Of a DNA stretch of 64,000 nucleotides, positions 30,372 to 38,136 are shown in pieces; within the stretch, counting starts at the first letter, position 1; every line of letters starts with the position of its first letter. The stretch is from a virus, in IMG/VR virus record IMGVR_UViG_3300029319_000010, positions 50,214 to 114,213 of that record, one strand, 5' to 3'. A program made the position numbers and the translations under genes. The notes under the pieces are model-generated. The model did not search any database. It was not told the origin of the DNA and saw nothing but the letters and a program-made list of their open reading frames with translations.

Positions 30372-32276
30372 ATGAATCACTGGGTAATGGATTATGAAAC
30401 CCTAGTGGACTGTTTTGTTGGTGTATTTAAACACTACAAGACTGAAGAAACTAAAATCTTTGCAATATGTAAACAACGTAATGATTTTAGTAAGTTCCTA
30501 GAGTTTCTTAAAGAAAATACGGAAAATAAAGAGTGGCATATATCCTACAATGGATTAGCATTTGATGCACAGATCACTCATTATATTATAAAACATTACA
30601 AAGATTGGAAATCAATGAAAGGAGAAGACATTGCTCGTGAGATATATTCTTATGCACAGAGTTGTATAGATAAAGCTCATAGTGGTGAGTTTCAAGAGTA
30701 TCCTGAATGGCATATGTGTATTAAACAAATAGATGTATTTAAATTAAATCATTGGGATAACATGGCCAAGAGATCTAGCCTTAAATGGATAGAGTATACT
30801 ATGGACTGGGATAATATCTTAGACATGCCTATACACCATGATACAGAGATAAATACACAGGATCAGTTAGATTTAGTTATTGAATACTGTATTAATGATG
30901 TAGAAGCAACTAAGGAAATCTTTAATAGATGTAAACCTTTGATTGCATTAAGAAAGAACTTAACTGAGAAATATAATATTAATTTATTTAGTGCATCTGA
31001 ACCAAGAATAAGTAAAGAAATCTTTGCTTACTATCTTAGTAAAGAACTAGACATGCCACGGTATGAAGTTAAGAAGTTAAGAACATTTAGAAATGTAATT
31101 AAAGTTAAAGATCTTATACTAGACTATATTAAGTTTGATACAGTAGAGTTTAAATCTTTACTAGAAAGGTTTAGGACAGTTGAAGTTAATCCTAATTATA
31201 CTAAAGGTGGATTTAGATCTTCGGTTGTATATAAAGGTGTAAAGACTGACTTTGGGTTAGGTGGTGCTCATGGTGCTACTGCACCTGGAGTGTATGAGTC
31301 TGATACTGAGAGAGTTATAATGTCTTCTGATGTTACTAGCTTCTATCCTAACTTAGCTATTGTTAATAAGTATGCACCGGCTCATATACCAAAAGAAAAG
31401 TTTTGTGAATTATATCAATGGTTCTTTGATGAAAGAAAGAAGATACCAAAGAGTGATCCAATGAACTATGTGTATAAAATTATCTTAAACTCAACTTATG
31501 GGTTAAGTAATGATAAAAACTCTTTTCTATATGATCCGCAGTTTACTATGTTTATTACTGTTAATGGTCAACTTACACTAATGATGTTATATGAAATGAT
31601 TATGACTAGGATACCAAATGCTGTAGCACTTATGCAAAATACTGATGGCGTAGAAACTATCATACCACGTGAGCACATAGATGCTTACATGGAAGTTTGT
31701 AAAGAGTGGGAGCAGATAACCGGTCTTAATCTTGAGCATGATCAGTATAGTAAACTAGTGTTAGCTGATGTTAATAACTATATAGCAGTAGATACTAATG
31801 GTAAGTCTAAATGTAAAGGTAGATTTGAATATGAAGGTTTAGCTCTTCATAAAAACAAGTCTAAACTGATCATTCCAAAAGCATTGTATGCATACTTTGT
31901 TGATGGAACTTTACCAGAACATACAATAAAACATAATAGAAATATTTTAGATTATTGTATTGGAGCTAAATCTAAGGGTGCATGGAGACAGCACTCTGTA
32001 TATGTTAAAGATGGTGTTGCACATAAAGATGTGCTACAAAAAATTAACAGATACTACATCTCTAACAAAGGTTGTAAGATAGTTAAGATAAATAAAAGTG
32101 ATAATAGAGAAATTCAATTAGAGTCTGGACAATGGGTTCAAACTGTAATGAATAAGATAGAAAATAAAAAGTGGTCAGACTATGACATTAATGAGAAATA
32201 TTATCTAAATGCAATTGAGAAAGAGATTAACAATATAATTGGTGTGAAAAATAATCAATTATTATTGTTTGAATAA
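30372..32276 (+). CDS. polB: Family B DNA polymerase with 3'-5' exonuclease
   Basis: 634 residues. Exonuclease motifs: DYET (Asp7, Glu9), NGLAFDA (Asp65) and EYCINDVEAT (Tyr172, Asp176). Polymerase motif A SSDVTSFYPNLAI (Asp320), motif B KIILNSTYGLS (Lys369), motif C QNTDGVET (Asp425). Motif C has TDG in place of the usual DTDS. The length is short for PolB. The last residues NNQLLLFE contain QLLLF, the bacterial beta-clamp-binding consensus QLxLF. It replicates the phage genome and probably borrows the host clamp. Confidence 0.92.
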   Translation: MNHWVMDYETLVDCFVGVFKHYKTEETKIFAICKQRNDFSKFLEFLKENTENKEWHISYNGLAFDAQITHYIIKHYKDWKSMKGEDIAREIYSYAQSCIDKAHSGEFQEYPEWHMCIKQIDVFKLNHWDNMAKRSSLKWIEYTMDWDNILDMPIHHDTEINTQDQLDLVIEYCINDVEATKEIFNRCKPLIALRKNLTEKYNINLFSASEPRISKEIFAYYLSKELDMPRYEVKKLRTFRNVIKVKDLILDYIKFDTVEFKSLLERFRTVEVNPNYTKGGFRSSVVYKGVKTDFGLGGAHGATAPGVYESDTERVIMSSDVTSFYPNLAIVNKYAPAHIPKEKFCELYQWFFDERKKIPKSDPMNYVYKIILNSTYGLSNDKNSFLYDPQFTMFITVNGQLTLMMLYEMIMTRIPNAVALMQNTDGVETIIPREHIDAYMEVCKEWEQITGLNLEHDQYSKLVLADVNNYIAVDTNGKSKCKGRFEYEGLALHKNKSKLIIPKALYAYFVDGTLPEHTIKHNRNILDYCIGAKSKGAWRQHSVYVKDGVAHKDVLQKINRYYISNKGCKIVKINKSDNREIQLESGQWVQTVMNKIENKKWSDYDINEKYYLNAIEKEINNIIGVKNNQLLLFE

Positions 32277-32286
32277 GTTTTATTAT

Positions 32287-32294
32287 TATATTTG
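32287..32294 (+). promoter_or_regulatory. Host-type -7 promoter box
   Basis: TATATTTG 12 nt ahead of a structured leader and 89 nt ahead of the ATG at 32383. Confidence 0.65.
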
Positions 32295-32305
32295 TAAAAG
32301 TCCAG

Positions 32306-32358
32306 GGGGAGCTAAGGTCGTGTATAAAGATTTACACTTCATTCGTGCACAGCTCCCC
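32306..32358 (+). promoter_or_regulatory. Structured leader RNA of the DUF932 gene
   Basis: GGGGAGCT (32306-32313) pairs with AGCTCCCC (32351-32358) and encloses GTGTA/TACAC (32320-32324, 32333-32337). Begins near the expected transcription start. No terminator follows, so control of translation or stability is likelier than attenuation. Confidence 0.5.
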
Positions 32359-32382
32359 ATGGCAACTAAAAACCAATAAATT

Positions 32383-33198
32383 ATGGGATATACAAGACCA
32401 AGAAAAACTACTAAAGATTACTTGGTAGCAGCACCGCTACCTAATCATGGAAAAACTTACACAGTTATTCCTCATAAAGATGTTATAGAGACAACTAAGA
32501 CTCTATTAGACAACAGTGGATTTCAGATCACTAAAGAACTTTACAGGGCAAACATGAATGCTAAAGTAGCACAAGGTGTTTATCACCTTGCTTCAGATCA
32601 AGATGAAGAAATGGGGATGATGTTTGCTTGGACTAATTCTTATGATAAAAGTACACGGTTTCAGTGTGCTGTAGGAGCTTTCGTAAATGTATGTAGCAAT
32701 GGTATGTTATGTGGAGACATGGCAAACTATGCTAGAAAACATACAGGTAAAGCAGATCATGATATTCATACTCAAATAAGTTCACAAATTAAATCAGCTA
32801 ACAAGTATTATACTAAGTTAATTGATGATAAGAATGAGATGAGAAAAATATTTCTACCTAAGAAAGATCAAGCAGAATTAGTTGGAAGATTATTCTTAGA
32901 TGAAGAGATTATTGATTCATCACAAGTTTCTTGCATAAAAGCAGAAATGAAAGAACCATCTTATGATTATAAAGCTGATCTTAATAATGCTTGGACATTC
33001 TACAATCACATAACACATGCACTTAAAAAGTCACATCCACGTACATGGATGAGTGATCAAGTAAAGTTTCATGAGTTTATGACTGCAGAATTACTTAGTC
33101 AAGCTGCACTTAAGAAGCAGGATACTAGTTGGCCTGTAGATTTTATAGCAGATATGGAAGCTCAAGAGTATGATACATTTGAAGAGTTTAAAATATAA
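32383..33198 (+). CDS. DUF932 phage protein
   Basis: 271 residues. Contains FAWTNSYDKSTRFQCAVGAF and VNVCSNGMLCGDMANYARKH, the pattern of the DUF932 (LGT-like) family, which occurs widely in phages and plasmids; function unresolved, though some members modulate host processes. One-base overlap with the radical SAM gene. Confidence 0.75.
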   Translation: MGYTRPRKTTKDYLVAAPLPNHGKTYTVIPHKDVIETTKTLLDNSGFQITKELYRANMNAKVAQGVYHLASDQDEEMGMMFAWTNSYDKSTRFQCAVGAFVNVCSNGMLCGDMANYARKHTGKADHDIHTQISSQIKSANKYYTKLIDDKNEMRKIFLPKKDQAELVGRLFLDEEIIDSSQVSCIKAEMKEPSYDYKADLNNAWTFYNHITHALKKSHPRTWMSDQVKFHEFMTAELLSQAALKKQDTSWPVDFIADMEAQEYDTFEEFKI

Positions 33199-34034
33199 TG
33201 CCAATAAAATATCAAAAGACTAGAACATTAGTTACCAAGACAAATAACAATAGTAGTGACTGCATAGCACCAAATATAATTTACGGGTGCTACGGGGGCT
33301 GTGTAGACACCTATTGTTATATGTCTAGGTTTAATGGTAATAGAGTATTTGTTAACAAAAATGTTAATGATATATTTAATTCTGTAGTAGAATGGGAAAA
33401 ATCTTATAATAAAGTTCCTAATCAACAGGATCCTGTTTACACTATGGTAGACATTGCTTGTAATTCAGATTTAGTTTTGATGCAGAAGCATATGCCAGAA
33501 CCACTTCATGATTATCTTAAAAGGTATGATGATCATCAACAGCTTAATAGTACTATGGCTACTAAGTATCCAGGTCTGCTTAAGTTAGATGTAAATCATT
33601 TTAATAAAAGGCCACGTGTGCGTGTTAGTCTTATGCCTCAAGAGTACTCTAACATTCTAGAACCTAAAATGCAGAAGATATCGTCAAGAATAGATGATGT
33701 TAATAGGTTAAAAGGTCTAGGATGGGAAGTACATTTAAACTATTCACCTCTTGTATTTTATCCAGGATGGAGTAAAGAGTATGAAAGTTTATTTAAAGAA
33801 GTAAAAGAGAAAGCCGGTGAGAATAAATGTGAAGTTATTGCACTTACTAATCATGTTCATCAAATGAATAGAAGCAGTGAGGAAGCAAGGGAATTAATGA
33901 AATATTCTGATGAGATCAAAAATGGTAATGGAATAATGCGTTATCCTATACGCCAGAAAACAAGAGCTTTAGCTAACTTTAAAATGATCTACAGTAAATA
34001 TTTTAATTTACAAACTATTAGATATATATTTTAA
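33198..34034 (+). CDS. Radical SAM protein, spore photoproduct lyase-like
   Basis: 278 residues. IIYGCYGGCVDTYCYMSRF gives three Cys (31, 35, 40) in CX3CX4C, one residue longer than the CX3CX2C of classical radical SAM proteins; the following FVNKNVNDIF mirrors YVNxxEI of spore photoproduct lyase. In the second half VRVSLMPQEY, SRIDDVNRLKGLGWEVHLNY and SPLVFYPGWSKEYESLF match the SPL core (RIxAAxxVxxAGY...P..YYEGW). Likely acts on DNA, perhaps on pyrimidine lesions, via a 4Fe-4S cluster. Not proven that this family member has lyase activity. Confidence 0.75.
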   Translation: MPIKYQKTRTLVTKTNNNSSDCIAPNIIYGCYGGCVDTYCYMSRFNGNRVFVNKNVNDIFNSVVEWEKSYNKVPNQQDPVYTMVDIACNSDLVLMQKHMPEPLHDYLKRYDDHQQLNSTMATKYPGLLKLDVNHFNKRPRVRVSLMPQEYSNILEPKMQKISSRIDDVNRLKGLGWEVHLNYSPLVFYPGWSKEYESLFKEVKEKAGENKCEVIALTNHVHQMNRSSEEARELMKYSDEIKNGNGIMRYPIRQKTRALANFKMIYSKYFNLQTIRYIF

Positions 34035-34035
34035 A

Positions 34036-34119
34036 ATGACTGATGACCAAAAAGAAGCTGTTGTAAGATTAATATTAGTAATAATATTATTAATAGTATT
34101 TGTATTAATTCAATTATAA
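34036..34119 (+). CDS. Tiny membrane peptide
   Basis: 27 residues, one hydrophobic helix (AVVRLILVIILLIVFVLIQL). Starts right after the radical SAM stop and ends the rightward module before a terminator. Confidence 0.4.
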   Translation: MTDDQKEAVVRLILVIILLIVFVLIQL

Positions 34120-34123
34120 AGAA

Positions 34124-34151
34124 AGGGGGTCAATGGTAGCGTGAACCCCCT
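34124..34151. terminator. Bidirectional terminator between converging blocks
   Basis: AGGGGGT (34124-34130) and ACCCCCT (34145-34151). Between the rightward module and the leftward block ending at 34208. Confidence 0.6.
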
Positions 34152-34157
34152 CTCTGT

Positions 34158-34191
34158 TCTCTGTAAAATTCAACCTGCACGGTTACAGAGA
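34158..34191. other. Second hairpin at converging boundary
   Basis: TCTCTGTAA (34158-34166) and TTACAGAGA (34183-34191), perfect 9-bp stem; probably the leftward-side termination or stability hairpin. Confidence 0.5.
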
Positions 34192-34207
34192 TATATAAGA
34201 AGTGTTA

Positions 34208-34342
34208 TTATCTACCTTGACCTCTATACTTTTTAGTATAATTGCTACCTCCCTTATTGAATGTAGTTCTACTCTTAGCATGTCTACCATGAGATTTTCT
34301 ACTATTAGGCATAAATGTAAATGTATTTTTCTTTGTCGCCAT
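34208..34342 (-). CDS. Short basic protein
   Basis: 44 residues, translated by eye: starts MATKKNTFTFMPNSRKSHGR and ends KYRGQGR. ATG overlaps the stop of the upstream gene (TAATG). Basic, probably a virion-internal or DNA-associated protein. Confidence 0.5.
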   Translation of the reverse strand: MATKKNTFTFMPNSRKSHGRHAKSRTTFNKGGSNYTKKYRGQGR

Positions 34343-34722
34343 TATACTCTTGTAAAGAATGCATATACTACATTTGTAACTGCAGTATCATACTTTAATT
34401 TTGCACCTGTTCCATCTTCAACTACAAAAAATGCAAAATCACCAACTCCTAATTTAGTTAAGTTAGTGCTTCCACCATCATTAGTAACAAGTATATTACC
34501 AGTTCCAGTACCACCACCATTAGTTCCTGTATTATGAACAAATAAATATGTATCACCTTGACTTGTAGGAATAATTGATTGATTTAAAGCAGCATATGTC
34601 GTTATACCAGCTGAAGTTACTGTGCTTTCTTGTACAGTAATAACAGGGTTTAAGGTTATAGACACAGGATCACTTTGACCAGTTATAGTACCTGTAAGAT
34701 TAAATAAAGTTTGTAAATTCAT
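34342..34722 (-). CDS. Small beta-rich virion-type protein A
   Basis: 126 residues: a T/G/S/N-rich beta-type sequence (FNLTGTITGQSDPVSITLNP; NTGTNGGGTGTGNIL). Related by order of blocks to the proteins at 34746 and 36462 (LFVHNTG/YVRNVGANG/FIQNTDLAN; FFVVEDGTGAKLKYDTAVTN / FIPLIAQAGLKAVYDNSVTT / FLCCDGGEGLELISDTAACV). Three paralogues in one block are typical of head decoration or fibre proteins. Confidence 0.65.
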   Translation of the reverse strand: MNLQTLFNLTGTITGQSDPVSITLNPVITVQESTVTSAGITTYAALNQSIIPTSQGDTYLFVHNTGTNGGGTGTGNILVTNDGGSTNLTKLGVGDFAFFVVEDGTGAKLKYDTAVTNVVYAFFTRV

Positions 34723-34745
34723 TTTATTATTATTTTATATTATTA

Positions 34746-35150
34746 TTAATGTCTTTTTAGATAAGCATAAACATATGTAGTAACTGAGTTATCATATACA
34801 GCCTTTAAACCTGCTTGTGCTATCAAAGGTATAAACATTGCATCACCAACATTTAAATGTGCTATGTTTGTTCCAGCACCGTTTGTAAGTATAACTTTAC
34901 CTCCAGTACTAAGATCTCCGTTTGCACCAACATTTCTAACATACACATACTGTGTAGAACCTCCAGCTGCAGGTGCAGCAGATGTTCCTAGTATTTCAAA
35001 AGGTGTACCATTTACGGTATTTCTTGATGCAGATGTTAGAGAAGGATTTTCAACGTCTAATTCAAAGTCAGTAAAATTAATACCTACTGAATCACTTTGA
35101 CCTGTTAAACTTCCGTTTAAACTTAAACTAAATTTTACTTTATCAGCCAT
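34746..35150 (-). CDS. Small beta-rich virion-type protein B
   Basis: 134 residues, paralogue of the 34342 protein (NGSLTGQSDSVGINF; YVYVRNVGANGDLSTG; KVILTNGAGTNIAHLNVGDA). Virion surface role inferred from composition and position. Confidence 0.65.
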   Translation of the reverse strand: MADKVKFSLSLNGSLTGQSDSVGINFTDFELDVENPSLTSASRNTVNGTPFEILGTSAAPAAGGSTQYVYVRNVGANGDLSTGGKVILTNGAGTNIAHLNVGDAMFIPLIAQAGLKAVYDNSVTTYVYAYLKRH

Positions 35151-35168
35151 TTTTTTAAATTTTAAATA

Positions 35169-35570
35169 TTATTGTTTCTTCTTATTAAATTTTTCAACAG
35201 ATCTACCACCAAAATAGGCACCAATCACTGTTATTAATACTAACTGTAGAAGATCAGTCCACTTTTCTTCTACGGTAAATGTTAATGCACCAGCATCAAT
35301 AAAGATCAATAACATAGTACATACTATTAAAAATATAAGAACCATAGGTCTTACATTTTTACTTAACCAACTATCAGAATTCATATCTGCCGTCCAACGG
35401 TCAGTTATATTTTTTTCCATTTGAGCTTCATGATTCATGATTAGCTCTTTTAGTTTTCTTTTAGCGTCTAGTTTTTCTTCATCTGTTGTTACTAAGTTAT
35501 CTATCACACCACCAACTGATTCTACCAAGTTGCTTCCGGCACCTGAGAAAATCTTTTTTAGTATACTCAT
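35169..35570 (-). CDS. 3TM holin
   Basis: 133 residues. DRWTADMNSDSWLSKNVRP followed by VLIFLIVCTMLLIFIDAGAL and QLVLITVIGAYFGGRSVEK matches the three-TM holin family (GTA_holin_3TM type). The N-terminal helical part is charged. It would form lesions that release lytic enzyme at the end of infection. The putative endolysin is in the left block at 3775. Confidence 0.8.
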   Translation of the reverse strand: MSILKKIFSGAGSNLVESVGGVIDNLVTTDEEKLDAKRKLKELIMNHEAQMEKNITDRWTADMNSDSWLSKNVRPMVLIFLIVCTMLLIFIDAGALTFTVEEKWTDLLQLVLITVIGAYFGGRSVEKFNKKKQ

Positions 35571-35587
35571 ACTTTAAGTTTTTAAAT

Positions 35588-35764
35588 TTACAATACCCCG
35601 TTAGGACCAATAGAACCAACAGAACCTCCATATTTAGCAAATATGTCACTGGTACCAGTTCCATAACCACCTACCCTCGACCCTCTTTTCATTGCTTTTC
35701 TTTTTTCTCTTCTATCTTGTCTTCTATTTCTTCTATCTTGTCTTTTTTCTTTATTTCCAAACAT
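35588..35764 (-). CDS. Short Arg-rich protein with GPNGVL end
   Basis: 58 residues: starts MFGNKEKRQDRRNRRQ, ends GSVGSIGPNGVL. The Arg/Asp-rich repeat resembles the tail of the 235-residue protein at 7301. The final GPNGVL is shared with 35784 and in variant form with 35915 and 44191. Confidence 0.55.
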   Translation of the reverse strand: MFGNKEKRQDRRNRRQDRREKRKAMKRGSRVGGYGTGTSDIFAKYGGSVGSIGPNGVL

Positions 35765-35783
35765 AATATTTATTTTTTAATAT

Positions 35784-35918
35784 TTATAATACCCCATTAG
35801 GTCCCACAGACTTCATTAATGGTTTGTGATATTCACCACCACACATCATCATGTGAGATCCCCCACACTTATAAGTCTTTTTCTTTTTCTTATCTTTCTT
35901 TTTCTTTTTATACATCAT
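35784..35918 (-). CDS. Short Lys/Met/Gly protein with GPNGVL end
   Basis: 44 residues: MMYKKKKKDKKKKKTYK, then CGGSHMMMCGGEYHKP and SVGPNGVL. It starts in a 4-nt overlap with 35915. Composition is simple, but the C-terminal motif and tight overlap support it. Confidence 0.5.
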   Translation of the reverse strand: MMYKKKKKDKKKKKTYKCGGSHMMMCGGEYHKPLMKSVGPNGVL

Positions 35919-36148
35919 AATAAACTATTTGGTCCCATGTTCATACCATATGGACAACCGCAACCCTGCACCTGTCCACCTTCAGCTTTTTTAAAGCTTT
36001 TTAATGTTTTAGCTAAGTTACATCTACGTTTTGCTTTAGTAGATGGAGGATTCTTGCAATATTCTGAGATGCTCTTTCCTTCAGCTTTAGCAGCTGCAGT
36101 CAAAGCACCTGGTTTTTTTATTGCTTTTTTTATCCAATTCTTAGCCAT
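35915..36148 (-). CDS. Basic small protein with GPNSLL end
   Basis: 77 residues. KNWIKKAIKKPGALTAAAKA, then a Cys/Lys part (KRRCNLAKTLKSFKKAEGGQ) and the end CGCPYGMNMGPNSLL. Not recognised. Likely virion or DNA associated. 3-nt gap from the CDGSH-like gene. Confidence 0.6.
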   Translation of the reverse strand: MAKNWIKKAIKKPGALTAAAKAEGKSISEYCKNPPSTKAKRRCNLAKTLKSFKKAEGGQVQGCGCPYGMNMGPNSLL

Positions 36149-36151
36149 ATT

Positions 36152-36457
36152 TTAATCTTCACAAACATTTGAGTGGGAGCCATCACAGTATCCATCAGGA
36201 TCTGAAGTGGTACCACACACACATTCTTTCTTATCTTTAACAAAGAATCTATCATATGCACCTTCTTTAACTGTCTTTACAAAAAGTTCAAATTGATCTT
36301 TTGTAAACTCAGTATAGCCTTCATCTTCTCCACCAACAATTACTTTGTCAGATTCGGTTGAGATGTCAATTGCTGGACAACTCTTACAGCTAGCACAAAA
36401 AGTCATTTGTGATCTGTTTGCACTAATTTTTACATTTTTTAATCCTTCTAATTCCAT
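36152..36457 (-). CDS. CDGSH-like iron-sulfur protein
   Basis: 101 residues. The end CVCGTTSDPDGYCDGSH carries the C-x-C...CDGSH signature of 2Fe-2S CDGSH proteins (three Cys and one His ligands), with two extra residues between Pro and the Cys. The N-terminal part has a further FCASCKSCPAIDIS cluster. Redox or sensor role. Unusual among late small virion-type genes; function in the virion or host unknown. Confidence 0.65.
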   Translation of the reverse strand: MELEGLKNVKISANRSQMTFCASCKSCPAIDISTESDKVIVGGEDEGYTEFTKDQFELFVKTVKEGAYDRFFVKDKKECVCGTTSDPDGYCDGSHSNVCED

Positions 36458-36461
36458 TGGT

Positions 36462-36830
36462 TTATACTTTTTTAAATTTAGCGTAATTAACTACACATGC
36501 AGCAGTGTCAGAAATTAATTCTAATCCTTCTCCACCGTCACAACATAAAAACATGAAGCTACCTGGAAAGAGTTTAGCATATGTATTATTTGCCACGTCT
36601 TGAACAGTTACAAAATTGGCAAGATCTGTATTTTGAATGAATATATAAGTATCAGCAGCAGTAGTTGGAATAATCTCTGTAGCAGATGTTGGTATTGACA
36701 TAGATTTTGATTCTACGTCAGTATTATCAAAATTTACAGTGTCTAAAACTGTGCTATTTAAACTAAATATACCACTAACTGTGTCAGCAGTATTAAGGTT
36801 TAATGAGAGATTAAGTGCTTGTGTTGCCAT
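36462..36830 (-). CDS. Small beta-rich virion-type protein C
   Basis: 122 residues, third paralogue of the 34342/34746 type (LSLNLNTADTVSGIFSLNST; ADTYIFIQNTDLANFV). One-base overlap with the next gene. Confidence 0.6.
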   Translation of the reverse strand: MATQALNLSLNLNTADTVSGIFSLNSTVLDTVNFDNTDVESKSMSIPTSATEIIPTTAADTYIFIQNTDLANFVTVQDVANNTYAKLFPGSFMFLCCDGGEGLELISDTAACVVNYAKFKKV

Positions 36831-37012
36831 TATATTTCAAATCCAAAGTTAAATATCATAAATCTAAATCTTTTACAATTTGGCTGTTTGTTTTCACAAA
36901 ACCAGCATGGGCAAAAGTATAGTTCTAATAATGTTAATTTACCAAGTCTAAGGTTTAATTCATAAACCTCTTTCTTATTTCCTGATTTCCAGGAATTAAT
37001 CCAATTTATCAT
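36830..37012 (-). CDS. Unknown small protein
   Basis: 60 residues, with YFCPCWFCENKQPNCKRF, four Cys that may bind metal. Not recognised. First gene downstream of the promoter-like motif at 37038. Confidence 0.5.
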   Translation of the reverse strand: MINWINSWKSGNKKEVYELNLRLGKLTLLELYFCPCWFCENKQPNCKRFRFMIFNFGFEI

Positions 37013-37037
37013 AATAAAATAATTTATGTTATATTAT

Positions 37038-37050
37038 TAATATACAAAAA
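37038..37050 (-). promoter_or_regulatory. Putative phage late promoter motif
   Basis: TTTTTGTATATTA on the minus strand, 26 nt before the ATG at 37012, inside the 50-nt gap after the beta-barrel gene. Confidence 0.45.
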
Positions 37051-37062
37051 AATAAGTGAAAA

Positions 37063-38136
37063 TTAAAGTATGATATAGTTTATTCCAAACTTGAAATCAT
37101 GCCAGTCACGGTTCCAGTATTTGTTATATTTTCCTTCAATAAAGATACCTAGGTTCTTATTGATCTTATAACCAAATATTAAACCACCTGAATAATCTAT
37201 CCAATTGCCACCATTAAAATTATGATATGAGTACTCACCCCCTGTATCCAAATGCACCGGTAGTAGGTTCGCCCAAGAATGAAACCATATTGTTTTAGTG
37301 TAGTGATAGTAGTCTAAACCAACTACTAGAGAATGACACCACTGAACAGGTAATGCATCCTTTTTTGATTTCACATAATCATTAAGAACTTGGGGGACCA
37401 CTACCTCTTCCCATACTTCACTACTTGTAGCCACGACTGCTCCACTAGGGTCTAAGTAGCTTATTCCTGTTGGGTCAAACCCAATTGTGTAGCCTTCCTC
37501 TAAAGCAAGGTTTGTGTAGTGTATGTTTCCATTAGATAGTACCCACTCAGCTAAAGGGTCATAACCGTAAGGTTCTGATATTCTTTGTACAGCTCCTGCA
37601 GTAACTGAAAGTTTTCTACCTATCTTTTGTCTATATCGTTGTGACGCTTCCATGTATTCTACATCAGCAAAGCCGTCTTGTAAGTACTCTATCTTAACCA
37701 CCCATCTATCTGCTAAGTATCGTAAAAAGTGATGTTGGTCTACATAAGAGTTACCTTGTTGTCTTTTATAATCTGCCTCAAACAAAAACTCAAATCCTCT
37801 AGTTCGTCCAATAGTAGCGGCATCAGAGTAAGAAGTTTCTGTACCATCTTTGAATGTATTAGCTTTATTCTCGTATCCAAATCTTTGTATCTTTCTTACA
37901 CCTACAGTAAAAGCATAGTCAAATGGAGTTTCTATTACATCGGTTTGAAGTCCATCTAATATAGAATATGTATTCTGATCTGAAATAGAGGTACCACCAT
38001 TTACTGCAGCGTAGAATGTAGAGAACTTAAAAGTTTTCTTAAGTTCTGTTTTAAACTTGCTATCCTGAGCACAACACTTTTTAGGTGCTACACAAGACAA
38101 TAATAGTAATAATATGGTTAGTAGTATTTTTTTCAC
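37063..38136 (-). CDS. Exported beta-barrel-like outer membrane protein
   Basis: 357 residues. N-terminal signal KKILLTILLLLLSCVAPKKC followed by CAQDSKFK: either lipobox LLSC or cleavage after CAQ, common in flavobacteria. The rest alternates charged and aromatic strands and ends FKFGINYIIL, as in outer membrane barrels. Starts in a 4-nt overlap with the T9SS gene, so the two are coupled. Would insert in the host outer membrane during infection, possibly altering receptors. Not recognised as a named family. Confidence 0.65.
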   Translation of the reverse strand: MKKILLTILLLLLSCVAPKKCCAQDSKFKTELKKTFKFSTFYAAVNGGTSISDQNTYSILDGLQTDVIETPFDYAFTVGVRKIQRFGYENKANTFKDGTETSYSDAATIGRTRGFEFLFEADYKRQQGNSYVDQHHFLRYLADRWVVKIEYLQDGFADVEYMEASQRYRQKIGRKLSVTAGAVQRISEPYGYDPLAEWVLSNGNIHYTNLALEEGYTIGFDPTGISYLDPSGAVVATSSEVWEEVVVPQVLNDYVKSKKDALPVQWCHSLVVGLDYYHYTKTIWFHSWANLLPVHLDTGGEYSYHNFNGGNWIDYSGGLIFGYKINKNLGIFIEGKYNKYWNRDWHDFKFGINYIIL

